Counted from the stretch's first letter, positions 29,025-38,333 are shown. The stretch is 64,000 nt of DNA from Kiloniellaceae bacterium (GCA_021776115.1 JAJFGN010000024.1:1-64000), one strand, 5' to 3'. A program made the numbers and translations. Notes: generated by a model not told the origin, from the letters alone.

Positions 29025-29945
29025 CTAAGTCAGGCGGTGGACCGGGGATTCCTTGGGCCAAAACAGGTAACGCAGAAATATCCAGCGGTATCCGGGAAGA
29101 AGATAGCCGCCGTTATGCTCTAGAATGGCCTCGCGGTACATGCGGTAACGGCTAGGCAAGCGATACCAGGGCGTTCCCGGCTCTAGGTGATGCACGGTGT
29201 GAAGATTGTTGTTCAAGAACAGCAGTGACATGATCGGGCCGGATTCGACGATCGCCGTACGCTCCCGGACCTCGGCACGCGCCTGATGCTCTAGAAAGGA
29301 GCGTACGAGGTTGAGGGCGGCGCCCGAATACGCAAAAAAGACCAGATATTCGACCACGGGGATGCCGCAGATCCCCACCGCCCAGCCGAGGACCAGAGCA
29401 CAGCTAACGGTATGCAAGGCCCAGGTTTTTAAGTGGCTGCGGTCGCCGGCCGCGACCCGCCCGATCTCGCTGACGGCAACGCGCCAGGTCGAAACCAAGG
29501 GCATAAAGACCATGCGCCCCGCTAGGGTTCTAAGCCCCCATAGCCAGGCGCGGGAGAGGGGGCCGCAACGGGCCCAGTCTTCTTCCGTGACATAGTTCGA
29601 TTCCGGATCTTCAGTCGGATCGGTCAAGGCGACGTCGTTGTGGTGGGCCAAGTGGGTTTCGCGGTATAGCCGAAAGGGCAACCATAGCCAGAGCACCGGA
29701 AAAACCAGTAGCTCGTTAAGCCACGGCCACGGCGTGGGATGCCCGTGAACGACCTCATGCTGCAGCGCCCCGTGCCAGGCGACGAGATAGGCGCCGAGGG
29801 GGAGGACGACCCACCAGGGCAGGGCCTCATACCACCACGTCAGAAGGCCAAAGCCGCTATAAACGGCAACCGCCACGGCGATTGTCGGCCATTCGATCCG
29901 GCCCGGCTTCCTCGCCGATTCTTGTCCTACGACCGTTGTTCCCAC
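29025..29945 (-). CDS. Fatty acid desaturase family membrane protein
   Basis: A 306-residue integral-membrane non-heme di-iron protein. The three histidine clusters are present: 'HGALQHEVVHGH', 'HLAHHNDV' and 'NNLHTVHHLEPG'. The fold fits acyl-lipid desaturases, alkane hydroxylases or carotene ketolase/hydroxylases; the 'TPWYRLPSRYRMYREAILEHNGGY' tail is common to one bacterial subgroup of desaturase-like proteins. I place the start at GTG 29945 (GGAG 7 nt upstream); the frame is open to 30122, but that stretch is hydrophilic and His/Cys-rich and looks non-coding. It is divergent from the HTH regulator gene. Confidence 0.85.
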   Translation of the reverse strand: MGTTVVGQESARKPGRIEWPTIAVAVAVYSGFGLLTWWYEALPWWVVLPLGAYLVAWHGALQHEVVHGHPTPWPWLNELLVFPVLWLWLPFRLYRETHLAHHNDVALTDPTEDPESNYVTEEDWARCGPLSRAWLWGLRTLAGRMVFMPLVSTWRVAVSEIGRVAAGDRSHLKTWALHTVSCALVLGWAVGICGIPVVEYLVFFAYSGAALNLVRSFLEHQARAEVRERTAIVESGPIMSLLFLNNNLHTVHHLEPGTPWYRLPSRYRMYREAILEHNGGYLLPGYRWIFLRYLFWPKESPVHRLT

Positions 29946-30178
29946 ACCCAAGCTCCAGGTCCTTATCCCAACCCCGAAAGCGGGGTTACCGTGGACCGAC
30001 TTATGGCTTGAGGATATATCTCCAAACCTTTGATAACAACGAGATAGAGCGCACAATTCAAAATGATCGCAAACAAAATAGGAAAAATGGTGACAATATG
30101 CGACAATGGTGATATGGGTCACATTATAAAGTGGCGGATATATGCCACGATGCCGGCGATTTGAAAGGGTTTGCGGAC

Positions 30179-31060
30179 GTGAAAAAGCGTCAGACGGTTG
30201 AAGTCTTTCGAGAGCGTTTGACTGAGGTGATCGCTAATTCGGGGTTGAGCCGCGCCGCTTTTGCGGCCCGCGCCGGATTGGACCGCTCCACTCTTTCGCA
30301 GCTACTATCGACCAACAACGACCGGCTGCCGCGCGCGGAGACGATTGCGGCAATCGCGGCGCGCGAACAAGTAAGCGTGGACTGGCTGCTGGGCATCAGC
30401 CAGGAGGGACAGCTTGGGGCCGGGCTCCTGGCACAGGCGCTGGAGATCGAATCCGGGGCGGGATCCCCGGCGGACGCGCGCCTGGCACGCTGGCGCGCGG
30501 AAGCGGCGGGCTACAAGATCCGCTATGTGCCGACGACTTTGCCCGATGTTTTGAAAACCGAAGACGTCATGCGTTACGAATATTTCGAGCACAACCCGCG
30601 TATGCCCGAGGTGCGTATCGAGCAGGCCGAAAACGAGCTTGCTTATACCCGTTTGCCTGAGACCGATATTGAGGTCTGCAGCTCGCTTCAATCGCTGCAG
30701 GATTTCGCGCGCGGCTATGGAATCTGGAGCGGCCTGCCGGTTGCTGGCCGCATTGCCCAGCTCGACAGCATAGCGGCGTTGCTTGACGAGCTGTATCCCA
30801 CCTTCCGGTGGTTTCTGTTCGACGGCTTGCAGCGCTACTCGGTCCCCTTGACGATCTTCGGGCGGAACAGGGCGGCAATTTATCTGGGCGATATGTATTT
30901 CGTCTTCAACTCGACCGATCACATCAACGCCCTGATCCAAAACTTCGACGGCCTCATTCGCGGTGCGGTCGTCCAGCCACCGGACGTGATCGCGCTGGTG
31001 CGGGAGCTGCGAAAGGAAGCGGCCGCCACGGAAGCAAATGAGGGAAGGAAAATCGCGTAA
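30179..31060 (+). CDS. Helix-turn-helix (XRE-like) transcriptional regulator with large C-terminal domain
   Basis: The 293-residue protein has an N-terminal Cro/CI-type helix-turn-helix (about residues 5-65: 'LSRAAFAARAGLDRSTLSQLL') and a long C-terminal region that resembles no common ligand-binding domain I can name. I selected GTG 30179 (AAGGG upstream) because a TATAAA sequence sits immediately before the alternative GTG at 30131. The gene overlaps the GFA gene by 1 nt (TAATG) and is divergent from the desaturase, so it may regulate one or both. Confidence 0.82.
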   Translation: MKKRQTVEVFRERLTEVIANSGLSRAAFAARAGLDRSTLSQLLSTNNDRLPRAETIAAIAAREQVSVDWLLGISQEGQLGAGLLAQALEIESGAGSPADARLARWRAEAAGYKIRYVPTTLPDVLKTEDVMRYEYFEHNPRMPEVRIEQAENELAYTRLPETDIEVCSSLQSLQDFARGYGIWSGLPVAGRIAQLDSIAALLDELYPTFRWFLFDGLQRYSVPLTIFGRNRAAIYLGDMYFVFNSTDHINALIQNFDGLIRGAVVQPPDVIALVRELRKEAAATEANEGRKIA

Positions 31061-31479
31061 TGAGCGAAGCGGTAGCTCCGCAACGCGCCTCCGGCGGATG
31101 TCTGTGCGGCGCGGTGGCTTACGAGGTTCGCGGGCCAATGCGCGATGTCATCAATTGCCACTGCGGTCAGTGTTTGCGCACGCACGGCAATTTCGCCGGC
31201 TATACCTCTGTCCGGCGCGACGATCTGTCGCTGACCGAGGAACGGGGTCTTAAATGGTACGACTCTTCCAACCTTGCCCGCCGGGGTTTCTGCGACACCT
31301 GTGGGGCCAGCCTGTTCTACGAACGGCTGGAAGGCGGCATGATTTCAATCGCGGCCGGGACCCTCAACCGGCCGACGAAGTTGAAGACGGTTGCCCACAT
31401 ATTCGTGGCCGACAAGGGTGATTACTACGAGATCGCCGACGGCTTGAAGACCTACCCCGGTAGCCAGATGAAAGCGTAA
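31060..31479 (+). CDS. GFA family zinc-binding protein (Gfa/CENP-V fold)
   Basis: The 139-residue protein has the GFA-family zinc motifs 'GGCLCGAVAYEV', 'NCHCGQC' and 'CDTCGASLFYE'. The family was named for glutathione-dependent formaldehyde-activating enzyme, but most members have no proven activity and bind zinc only. The start codon overlaps the regulator's stop, and the next gene begins 14 nt downstream, so all three form one operon. No function beyond the fold should be assumed. Confidence 0.9.
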   Translation: MSEAVAPQRASGGCLCGAVAYEVRGPMRDVINCHCGQCLRTHGNFAGYTSVRRDDLSLTEERGLKWYDSSNLARRGFCDTCGASLFYERLEGGMISIAAGTLNRPTKLKTVAHIFVADKGDYYEIADGLKTYPGSQMKA

Positions 31480-31493
31480 CGGAGAGCACGCGA

Positions 31494-32300
31494 ATGGGGA
31501 TTGCCAGCTTACCCATGTACGATCTACCCGAGGTTACGCGGGCGACCAATTCCTGGTGGCGCGGCCTTGCCCGCGCGATGATGCGCGAGGGTTTATCGGA
31601 TGTGCCCGAGACCCTGACCCGCGGCGTCGAGTTTCCGACCCTTTGGCGCGATCCGGATCTGCTGTTCGGCCAGACCTGCGGCTTTCCGCTGACGCATGAA
31701 TACAAGGACGATCTTCGCGTGATCGCGACGCCCGCCTATTCGGCGCCCGGATGCGTTGGTGCGGCGTATTGCAGTTTTGTCATCGTACGTGACGACGATC
31801 CCGCCAAAGAACCGGCTGATCTGAAAGGCCGCGTCGCCGCCTTCAACGGGCCGGACTCTCAGTCGGGTTACAGCGCGCTTCGCGCCGTGATCGCCCCCCT
31901 CAGCGGCGGCGGGACGTTCTTTGCCCGCATAATGGAAAGCGGCGCTCACGCCAAGAGCTTGGAATTGGTTGCGCGCGGGGAGGCCGATGTTTGCACGACC
32001 GACTGCGTGACCTTTGCCCTTTTGGCCCAGCACCGACCGGCGGCTGTGCGTGGCCTGCGGGTGTTGGCCGAAAGCCCCAGCGCACCCGGTCTGCCCTATG
32101 TCACGCGCAAAGATGTGGACGAGGATACGATTGCCCGTTTGCGCGCGGCCGTATCCGCGGCCGCCGAGGATCCCGGCCTGGCCGACACGCGCGCGGCCCT
32201 TCTGATTGGGGGGGCGGAGATCCTACCGGACTCGGCCTATGTCCGAATTCTGGAGATCGAGCGTGCGGCGCACGATCTCGGTTATCCCAACATCGTTTGA
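31494..32300 (+). CDS. PhnD-like periplasmic-binding-fold protein without a signal peptide
   Basis: The 268-residue protein has the PhnD/SsuA-type ligand-binding fold ('TNSWWRGLARAMM', 'GQTCGFPLTHEY', 'GRVAAFNGPDSQSGYSALRAVIAPL'). It begins MGIASLPMYDLPE with no hydrophobic leader, so it is predicted to be cytoplasmic, which is unusual for a binding protein. No ABC permease or ATPase follows. It ends the HTH-GFA operon and its last 19 nt overlap, convergently, the 3' end of the next gene. It may act as a ligand-binding regulatory partner; this is inference. Confidence 0.8.
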   Translation: MGIASLPMYDLPEVTRATNSWWRGLARAMMREGLSDVPETLTRGVEFPTLWRDPDLLFGQTCGFPLTHEYKDDLRVIATPAYSAPGCVGAAYCSFVIVRDDDPAKEPADLKGRVAAFNGPDSQSGYSALRAVIAPLSGGGTFFARIMESGAHAKSLELVARGEADVCTTDCVTFALLAQHRPAAVRGLRVLAESPSAPGLPYVTRKDVDEDTIARLRAAVSAAAEDPGLADTRAALLIGGAEILPDSAYVRILEIERAAHDLGYPNIV

Positions 32301-33910
32301 CCGCTTTCGAGTAGGCGCCGGGCCGCTGCCGCGACCTGCTCCAAATCCGCCGAGGCATCGAGGCGCGCCCAGGTAATGCCGCCAAGATCGTAATCGTGCT
32401 GGGCGCGCACGACCGAGGCCGTTGCGTCCGACGCATCGCCCGTGCGTTGGGTCACGCGCTGCAACAGCACGTTTTCGGACGCCTCTAGCCACAAGCCCAT
32501 AAAGGGCACGCCCAAGTCCGTGGCCAAGGCCTCTATCGCCGTCCGCTCGCCGGCTTTGGCATAGACGGCGTCGGCAACGACGGCTCGTCCGGCGGCGAGC
32601 GCGGTGCGGGCATGGACCAAAAGCTCGGCGTAGACCTTATCGCTCGCGCGCGCCGTGTAAGCATCGCTCGGCAAGCGGGTCAAGTCGTCGACGCCGGCAA
32701 GTTTTTTGCGCAAGACGTCGCTGCGCAGATGAAGGGCGCCGGGTGCGGCGCCCAACTCCGGCGCCAGCGCGCGCGCCAGCTGGGTTTTTCCGGTCCCCGA
32801 CAGGCCGCCGATGGCGATCAGGCGGGGCGGGGCCGGATGCAGGTAGGCGCGGGCCGCGGCCTCATAGGCGCGTGCGTCTTCGAGCAGGACGTTCTTAGCT
32901 TTCGTGTCAGACTGACTGAGCGTCATGCTGACGCTGACCTTGGCGCGAACCGCCGCGCGCATGGAAAGGAACAAGGGCAGGGCGGCCAATCCCTCGAGAT
33001 CGTCCCGGCGTTGCTGGTACCGGTTCAACACGAGGTTGGCGAAACCGCGCAGGCCGCGCCGCTCCAAATCCATCAGCAAGAACGCCAGGTCGTAGATCGT
33101 ATCGATGCAGGAGATCGCGTCGTTGAAGTCGATACAGTCGAACAGTCTCGGCCGGCCGTCGATCACACAGATGTTGCGCAAGTGCAGGTCGCCGTGGCAG
33201 CGGCGCACGAGGCCCGCGTCGAGTCTAGCGTCGAGAAGGCGCGCGACTTGATCGAGCTTGCGGTACGACTCCGATTCCAAGGCCGCCGCCTCGGGAAAAA
33301 GATCGGGCCGCTCGGCCATCTCGCAGGCGTTTTCCGCGATCACCGCGCGCGCGCCGGCGGCGGCGCCGCCCGCCGCATCGGCGCCGAAGACAGCTTCGGC
33401 GACGTCATGCAAGGCGGCGATCTCGTCCGCCAGGTCCACCATTATCTCGGCCGTTAGCTGGCCGGCTTCGGCCAAGCGGTCGCATAAGCCCGCTTGATCG
33501 AAACGCCGCATGACCACCGCCCACTCAAGGGTCTCGCCGGCGCCGCCGAAGGCCAGGGCGCCGTCCGTCGACCGGACGATCGCCTCTGTCCCCAAATACA
33601 ACTCCGGCGCGGTGCGCCGGTTCAAGGCGACCTCCCGCTCGCAAGCGGCGCGGCGTAACGCCAGGGTCGAAAAATCCATGTAGGGGTAGCGCACGGCGCG
33701 CTTGATCTTGTAAGCGCGGGCACCGGCCAGGAACACCATGGCGCCGTGGGTGTCGATGCGTTCGACCGCCTCGACGTCAGGCCCAAAGGTTTGTGGATCG
33801 CCCAACCAGGCCGCGACTTCACTCTGGTCGGCGACGATGTGGCCCGAGCCTTCGGCAGGGTGGCCCGAGCCTTCGGCAGGTCGGTCGCGCGCGGCGTCTG
33901 GTTCGGTCAT
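32282..33910 (-). CDS. Bifunctional aminoglycoside phosphotransferase-like / P-loop kinase protein
   Basis: The 542-residue product combines an APH-like kinase fold in the N-terminal ~330 residues ('RRCHGDLHLRNICVIDG', 'LFDCIDFNDAISCIDTIYDLAFLLMD') with a C-terminal AAA-type P-loop kinase domain ('AIGGLSGTGKTQLARALAPEL'). This two-domain family is widespread and uncharacterised; drug resistance should not be inferred. The start at ATG 33910 is followed by a duplicated 'PAEGSGH' segment encoded by a tandem repeat at 33840-33880. It is divergent from the Lon-like gene. Confidence 0.9.
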   Translation of the reverse strand: MTEPDAARDRPAEGSGHPAEGSGHIVADQSEVAAWLGDPQTFGPDVEAVERIDTHGAMVFLAGARAYKIKRAVRYPYMDFSTLALRRAACEREVALNRRTAPELYLGTEAIVRSTDGALAFGGAGETLEWAVVMRRFDQAGLCDRLAEAGQLTAEIMVDLADEIAALHDVAEAVFGADAAGGAAAGARAVIAENACEMAERPDLFPEAAALESESYRKLDQVARLLDARLDAGLVRRCHGDLHLRNICVIDGRPRLFDCIDFNDAISCIDTIYDLAFLLMDLERRGLRGFANLVLNRYQQRRDDLEGLAALPLFLSMRAAVRAKVSVSMTLSQSDTKAKNVLLEDARAYEAAARAYLHPAPPRLIAIGGLSGTGKTQLARALAPELGAAPGALHLRSDVLRKKLAGVDDLTRLPSDAYTARASDKVYAELLVHARTALAAGRAVVADAVYAKAGERTAIEALATDLGVPFMGLWLEASENVLLQRVTQRTGDASDATASVVRAQHDYDLGGITWARLDASADLEQVAAAARRLLESGQTMLG

Positions 33911-33961
33911 GATGCTCGCCAAGTGAGGTCTAGTCGGTAGGCAAGGAGCCTCCACGCGGCA

Positions 33962-33975
33962 TTGACGTGGGTCAA
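33962..33975 (+). promoter_or_regulatory. FNR/FixK-like dyad upstream of the Lon-like/Usp operon
   Basis: TTGAC-GTGG-GTCAA is a perfect dyad that fits the FixK-type pattern TTGA-N6-TCAA with TTGAC half-sites instead of TTGAT. It is 88 nt before the Lon-like start and 52 nt before the divergent gene's start. Confidence 0.55.
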
Positions 33976-34062
33976 GGGCGCAGGGGTGCGCCGGGCCTAA
34001 GGTTACTGCTAAAATCGGTGCAGGTGCCGGAATCGGGCAGCTTTTCTAACCGAGGGAACTTC

Positions 34063-36480
34063 ATGACCATCGAACCTTTGCCCGCCCGGGCGTTGTGCTG
34101 GCAATGCGCCGCGGACGAGCTGCTCGTCGCCTCCTCCGACGATCTGGAAGACCTGACGGAGGTGATTGGTCAGGAGCGCGCCGTGGCCGCCATTCGCTTC
34201 GGAATCGGCATGCGGCGGCCGGGTTACAATATCTACGCGCTGGGACCGGAAGGGATCGGTAAGCACACTTTGGCGCGGCGTTTCATGGAGGCGCAGGCCA
34301 AGGACGAGCCGCGTCCCTTCGACTGGTGTTACGCCAGCAACTTTACCGACCCCCGCACGCCGCGGCTTCTGAAACTGGGCGCCGGGCGTGGCGCCGCCTT
34401 CAGAGACGACATGGCGCGATTCGTGGAAGAAGTCCGCCACGCCCTGCGCTCCGCCTTCGAAGGCGAAGACTACCGGACTCGGCGTCAGGTTCTTGAGGAG
34501 GACTTTAAGGAAACTCAGGACAAGGCGTTAGAGGAAATTTCGGAAGACGCCAAGGCGCGCGAGATCGCCCTTATGCGCACGCCGGTCGGCTTTGCCTTCG
34601 CGCCGGTGGCCGACGGTAAAGTAGTTAAGCCGGAAGTCTTCCAGCGCTTGGGAGAGGCCGAGCGCAAACGAATCGAGGGGGATATCGAAGACCTGCAAAA
34701 GCGCCTGCAGAAGGTCTTGGAAGAAACGCCGCGCAAGGTGAAAAATTTACGCGACAAACTGCGTGAGCTGAGCGATCAGGTCGCTGGCTTCGCGGTCGGC
34801 CATCTGGTCGAAGATCTGCGCAAAAAATACGCCGACCTGCCGGAGATCGTGCGTTTCTTGGAAGAGGTGCGGCAGGACGTTGTGCAGAACGTCGAGATGG
34901 TCGCCAACGCGCCCGACGGGCCCGCCGCCGATGCTGCCGCGACCGCTGAGGGCCAGGACGGCCATCCGCTGTTTCGCCGTTACCACGTGAACCTTTTGGT
35001 CGACAACGGCGAAACCGAGCACGCGCCGGTTGTCTACGAGGATGATCCCTCCCACGACCGCTTGCGCGGCCGGATCGAACACCGGGCTGAAATGGGTGCG
35101 CTTCTGACCGATTTGCACATGATCCGTCCAGGCGCCTTGCACCTCGCCAACGGCGGCTATCTGATTCTCGACGCGCGCAAGGTTCTGACCCGTCCGATGG
35201 CCTGGGAGGGCTTGAAGCAAGCCCTCATGGCGCGGGAGGTGCGGATCGAGCCCCTGGCGCAAACCATGGGCCTGTTGAGCACCGTTTCCTTGGAGCCCGA
35301 GTCCGCGCCGCTCGACGTCAAGGTCGTCTTGGTTGGCGACCGCAGGATCTATTATCTTCTGGCGGAGCTCGATCCCGAATTCAGCCGGTTGTTCAAGGTG
35401 GCGGCGGATTTCGACGAACGGATCGAGCGCAACGGCAAGAACAACCTGCTATACGCGCGTTTGGTCGCCACGCTCATCCGACAGGAAGAGCTCAGACCCT
35501 TCGACGCCGGCGGGCTGGCAAAGGTGCTGGTGTACGGCGCGCGCCAGGCGGGCGATGCAGAGCGTTTGTCTACGCACCTGGAAGACCTGGCCGATCTCTT
35601 GCGCGAGGCGGATCATTTTGCCCAAGGGGACGGCCGTTCGCGGGTAACGGCGGCGGACGTGCAGCAGGCCGGGGATTCGCGTGTTTACCGTCTGGACCGG
35701 GTGCGGCAGCTTATTCAGGAGGAGATGCGCCGGGGCACGATCGCCATCGATACCGAGGGCGAGACGGCGGGCCAGATTAACGGCCTCTCGGTCATGCAAC
35801 TCGGCGGCTTGGCTTTCGGCAAGCCGAGCCGGATCACGGCGCGGGTCCGCATGGGCCGGGGCGAAGTGGTCGACATCGAACGGGAGGTGGAACTGGGCGG
35901 GCCGCTCCACTCCAAGGGGGTCATGATCTTGGCCGGCTTCCTGGCCTCGCATTATGCGACCGACCGGCCGCTATCCCTGAGTGCAAGCCTGGTGTTCGAG
36001 CAATCCTACGGCGGCGTGGACGGCGACAGCGCATCCTCGGCGGAGTTGTATGCCTTGCTGTCCGCGATTTCCGGGGTGCCGATCAAGCAATCCTTCGCGG
36101 TGACCGGCTCGGTCAACCAGCACGGCGAGGTCCAGGCGATTGGCGGCGTCAACGAGAAGATCGAAGGCTTCTTCGATCTATGCGATGCGCGCGGTCTCAC
36201 GGGGGCTCAGGGCGTGCTGATCCCACGAACCAACGTCAAGCACCTCATGCTGCATGCGCGGGTTCTCGAGGCGGCCGAGGCCGGTAAATTCCAAATCTAC
36301 GCCGTCGACACGATTGACCAAGGGATCGAATTGCTGACCGGCATCCCGGCCGGAGAGAGAAGTGCGAGTGGCGGCTTTCCCGAAGCCACGGTGAACGGCT
36401 TGGTTGAGGCGCGCTTGCGCGATATGGCGGAAAATCGGCGCGCCTATGGTCTGCCTGCCGAAAAGGAAGGGCGTCCATGA
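34063..36480 (+). CDS. Lon-like ATP-dependent protease (LonB-type, with long insertion)
   Basis: The 805-residue protein combines an AAA+ module with Walker A 'GPEGIGKH' at residues 61-68, a long helical insertion (about 120-270) and a C-terminal Lon protease domain whose Ser656 ('GDSASS') and Lys699 ('VNEKIEG') form the catalytic dyad. The lack of the classic Lon N-terminal substrate domain separates it from LonA. The start at 34063 has GAGGG upstream; the frame runs to 33967 without a plausible start. The Usp gene overlaps its stop by 4 nt. Such Lon-like/Usp pairs are seen in low-oxygen regulons of other proteobacteria. Confidence 0.93.
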   Translation: MTIEPLPARALCWQCAADELLVASSDDLEDLTEVIGQERAVAAIRFGIGMRRPGYNIYALGPEGIGKHTLARRFMEAQAKDEPRPFDWCYASNFTDPRTPRLLKLGAGRGAAFRDDMARFVEEVRHALRSAFEGEDYRTRRQVLEEDFKETQDKALEEISEDAKAREIALMRTPVGFAFAPVADGKVVKPEVFQRLGEAERKRIEGDIEDLQKRLQKVLEETPRKVKNLRDKLRELSDQVAGFAVGHLVEDLRKKYADLPEIVRFLEEVRQDVVQNVEMVANAPDGPAADAAATAEGQDGHPLFRRYHVNLLVDNGETEHAPVVYEDDPSHDRLRGRIEHRAEMGALLTDLHMIRPGALHLANGGYLILDARKVLTRPMAWEGLKQALMAREVRIEPLAQTMGLLSTVSLEPESAPLDVKVVLVGDRRIYYLLAELDPEFSRLFKVAADFDERIERNGKNNLLYARLVATLIRQEELRPFDAGGLAKVLVYGARQAGDAERLSTHLEDLADLLREADHFAQGDGRSRVTAADVQQAGDSRVYRLDRVRQLIQEEMRRGTIAIDTEGETAGQINGLSVMQLGGLAFGKPSRITARVRMGRGEVVDIEREVELGGPLHSKGVMILAGFLASHYATDRPLSLSASLVFEQSYGGVDGDSASSAELYALLSAISGVPIKQSFAVTGSVNQHGEVQAIGGVNEKIEGFFDLCDARGLTGAQGVLIPRTNVKHLMLHARVLEAAEAGKFQIYAVDTIDQGIELLTGIPAGERSASGGFPEATVNGLVEARLRDMAENRRAYGLPAEKEGRP

Positions 36481-37313
36481 CAGACCCAGCCGTCCTGCCG
36501 GCGCTGCGCCGAATTTTGGTGGCGCTGGATGGGGACGAGAGTGCGCGTGCGGCGCTGGACGCCGCGGCAGAGATAGCGGCCGCCCTGGAGGCCGAGCTTG
36601 TCGGCCTCTACATCGAGGACACCGAGCTGTTGGAGGCGGCCGACTTGCCGGTGACCTGGTCGATCCCGCGCATCGCCGGACCGCGTGGCGCCATCGACGC
36701 GGTTGCGATGAGCCGGGCGTTCAAAGTTTCGGCGGGCGAAGCGGGGCGGGCGGTTGCCGCCGCGGCCCAGCGATTCAGTCTCAAGTGGTCGTTCGAAGTG
36801 CGCCGGGGTGCGGTGGTCGAACTGGTCTTGAGCGAGGCCCGTGGCTTCGATCTTATGGCGCTGGGGGCCTCGGGCGAGGCCATGCGGCGCGCCGGTGTCG
36901 AAATGACAAGCGGGCTGATGGCCATGTCGGCGCCCGGCGCGCTCCTGCTGGCTCGGGGGCCGGGATGTAGCAGCGGTCCCCTGGTGGCGCTGTACGACGG
37001 CTCGGACCGGGTCTTGGCCTTGGCCCGGCGCATGGCCGCAATCCAGCGCCGCAGGCTGATTGTCGTGGCGGTTGGCGCCAACGAAGGTGAGGCGGCCGCG
37101 CGCCAGGTTCTCGCCGCGGATTGGCTGCGCCAGGCCGGATTGCGCGGTTCGGTGCGCAAGCTGGTTATGGACCGGCAAGAATCGATGAGCGAAGCCTTGG
37201 GCCGCGAATATCCCGGTGTTCTGCTCGTTGACCGGCGTGGGCCTATTTCTGCCCAGCTTTCCTTGGAGACCTTGGTGCGCGAGGCGGCCTGTTCGGTCCT
37301 GATACTGAAGTAG
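36477..37313 (+). CDS. Universal stress protein family protein
   Basis: A 278-residue cytoplasmic protein built of two Usp-like halves. The first half starts 'LRRILVALDGDESARAALDAAAEIA', and a second domain follows from about residue 160, with a weak 'SVLILK' ending. The ATP-binding G-2x-G-9x-G(S/T) signature is not obvious, so it may not bind nucleotide. Its ATG overlaps the Lon-like stop codon (ATGA), so the two genes are translated together. The FixK-like dyad upstream of the operon suggests a role at low oxygen. Confidence 0.85.
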   Translation: MTDPAVLPALRRILVALDGDESARAALDAAAEIAAALEAELVGLYIEDTELLEAADLPVTWSIPRIAGPRGAIDAVAMSRAFKVSAGEAGRAVAAAAQRFSLKWSFEVRRGAVVELVLSEARGFDLMALGASGEAMRRAGVEMTSGLMAMSAPGALLLARGPGCSSGPLVALYDGSDRVLALARRMAAIQRRRLIVVAVGANEGEAAARQVLAADWLRQAGLRGSVRKLVMDRQESMSEALGREYPGVLLVDRRGPISAQLSLETLVREAACSVLILK

Positions 37314-37395
37314 AACCTGGGGATGCTTCGTTCGCGTTCGGTCCAAAATCGATTGGCGTTTATTGAAGCGCTTGGATGGGCATGCTCCCCCAATG

Positions 37396-37476
37396 GATTG
37401 CCGGACTTGTTCCGGCAATCGATTGAGGTCGTGGTCTCGGTGATGGATCGGCCCTCGGGTCAAGCCCGAAGGTGAC
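37396..37476. repeat. Intergenic hairpin repeat after the Usp gene
   Basis: GATTGCCGGA-CTTGT-TCCGGCAATC (37396-37420) is a perfect 10-bp hairpin with a 5-nt loop, followed by a second smaller hairpin around CTCGGGTCAAGCCCGA (about 37455). There is no T-run, so a Rho-independent terminator is doubtful. The rest of the 222-bp gap shows nothing coding. Confidence 0.6.
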
Positions 37477-37535
37477 AAAGAAGACGAAAATGCGCCTGTA
37501 ACATCTTGAAAATACGTAGCTTGTTTTCGGATGGC

Positions 37536-38333
37536 CTATTCAACCAAATCGCGGCAGGCGTGCCAGGTTGCGTGACCGACCAGCGGGAAGGTTACGATCA
37601 GGCCCAAGAAGCCGGGGATCAATCCAAATCCGGTCAAGACCGCGATCAGCCAAGCCCAAAGAGCCAATACCGGAAAGTTTCGGCGCACGGCGCGCACGCT
37701 GACCAGCATGGCCGTGATGGCATCAATGTCGCGCATCATCAGCAGCGGCACGGAGATCACGCTGACAGTGAACACCCCGGCGGCGATGATTCCGCCGACG
37801 ATCGAGCCGACGATCAGCAGGCCCAACCCTTCCCAGGAGAAAAATAGCAGGGGTAGGACTTGTTCTAGCGGCGGGAAATCTAGGGTTCCAAAGAAGAGTG
37901 CGAACAACAGCGACGCGATTCGCATCCACGCCAAAAGGGCCAGCGCCAATACGACACCCAAAAACGCGATCTGAGTCGGCGAGCGAGTCGCGACGAAGAG
38001 CGCTGAGGCCAGGGTAACCGGCTCGCCCGCTTCCAAGCGGCGGCTGGTCTCGTAGAGCCCAACCGCGAGCATCGGTCCGACCAGCATGAACCCGGCGGCG
38101 AGCGGCGGCAGCAGGTATTCCAGGCTCGCCGCAAAGAGACCGGCGGTCAGGGAAAGGCTGATCGCGGTGAATATGGCCCCGTAAGTCAGGCTCACGTGTG
38201 GCGCGCGCCAGATGTCGTGCCATCCGGCCGCCAGCCATGACCAAGGTTGCTCCAGCGCGACTTGCCGCACCCTTGGCGTCGCGCCAGCGGCCCTGGAAAC
38301 CGCAGATGTCACGTTCCGATCGGCCATTTCCAT
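37536..38333 (-). CDS. DUF2189 domain-containing integral membrane protein
   Basis: The 265-residue protein has about six transmembrane helices and the DUF2189 family pattern ('GWHDIWRAPHVSLTYGAIFT' near the N-terminus, 'GMRIAS-like' central helix and 'PLVGHATWHACRDLV' at the end). DUF2189 proteins are often encoded near cbb3 oxidase or other respiration genes, but no activity is established. The gene is divergent from hemN, with a perfect FNR/FixK box in the gap, so it may be induced at low oxygen together with hemN. Confidence 0.88.
   Translation of the reverse strand: MEMADRNVTSAVSRAAGATPRVRQVALEQPWSWLAAGWHDIWRAPHVSLTYGAIFTAISLSLTAGLFAASLEYLLPPLAAGFMLVGPMLAVGLYETSRRLEAGEPVTLASALFVATRSPTQIAFLGVVLALALLAWMRIASLLFALFFGTLDFPPLEQVLPLLFFSWEGLGLLIVGSIVGGIIAAGVFTVSVISVPLLMMRDIDAITAMLVSVRAVRRNFPVLALWAWLIAVLTGFGLIPGFLGLIVTFPLVGHATWHACRDLVE

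Noticed and set aside
32612-33457. Plus-strand open frame (281 codons) opposite the APH/P-loop gene
   Set aside because: No start signal or homology-like pattern; it is the antisense frame of a clear two-domain gene.
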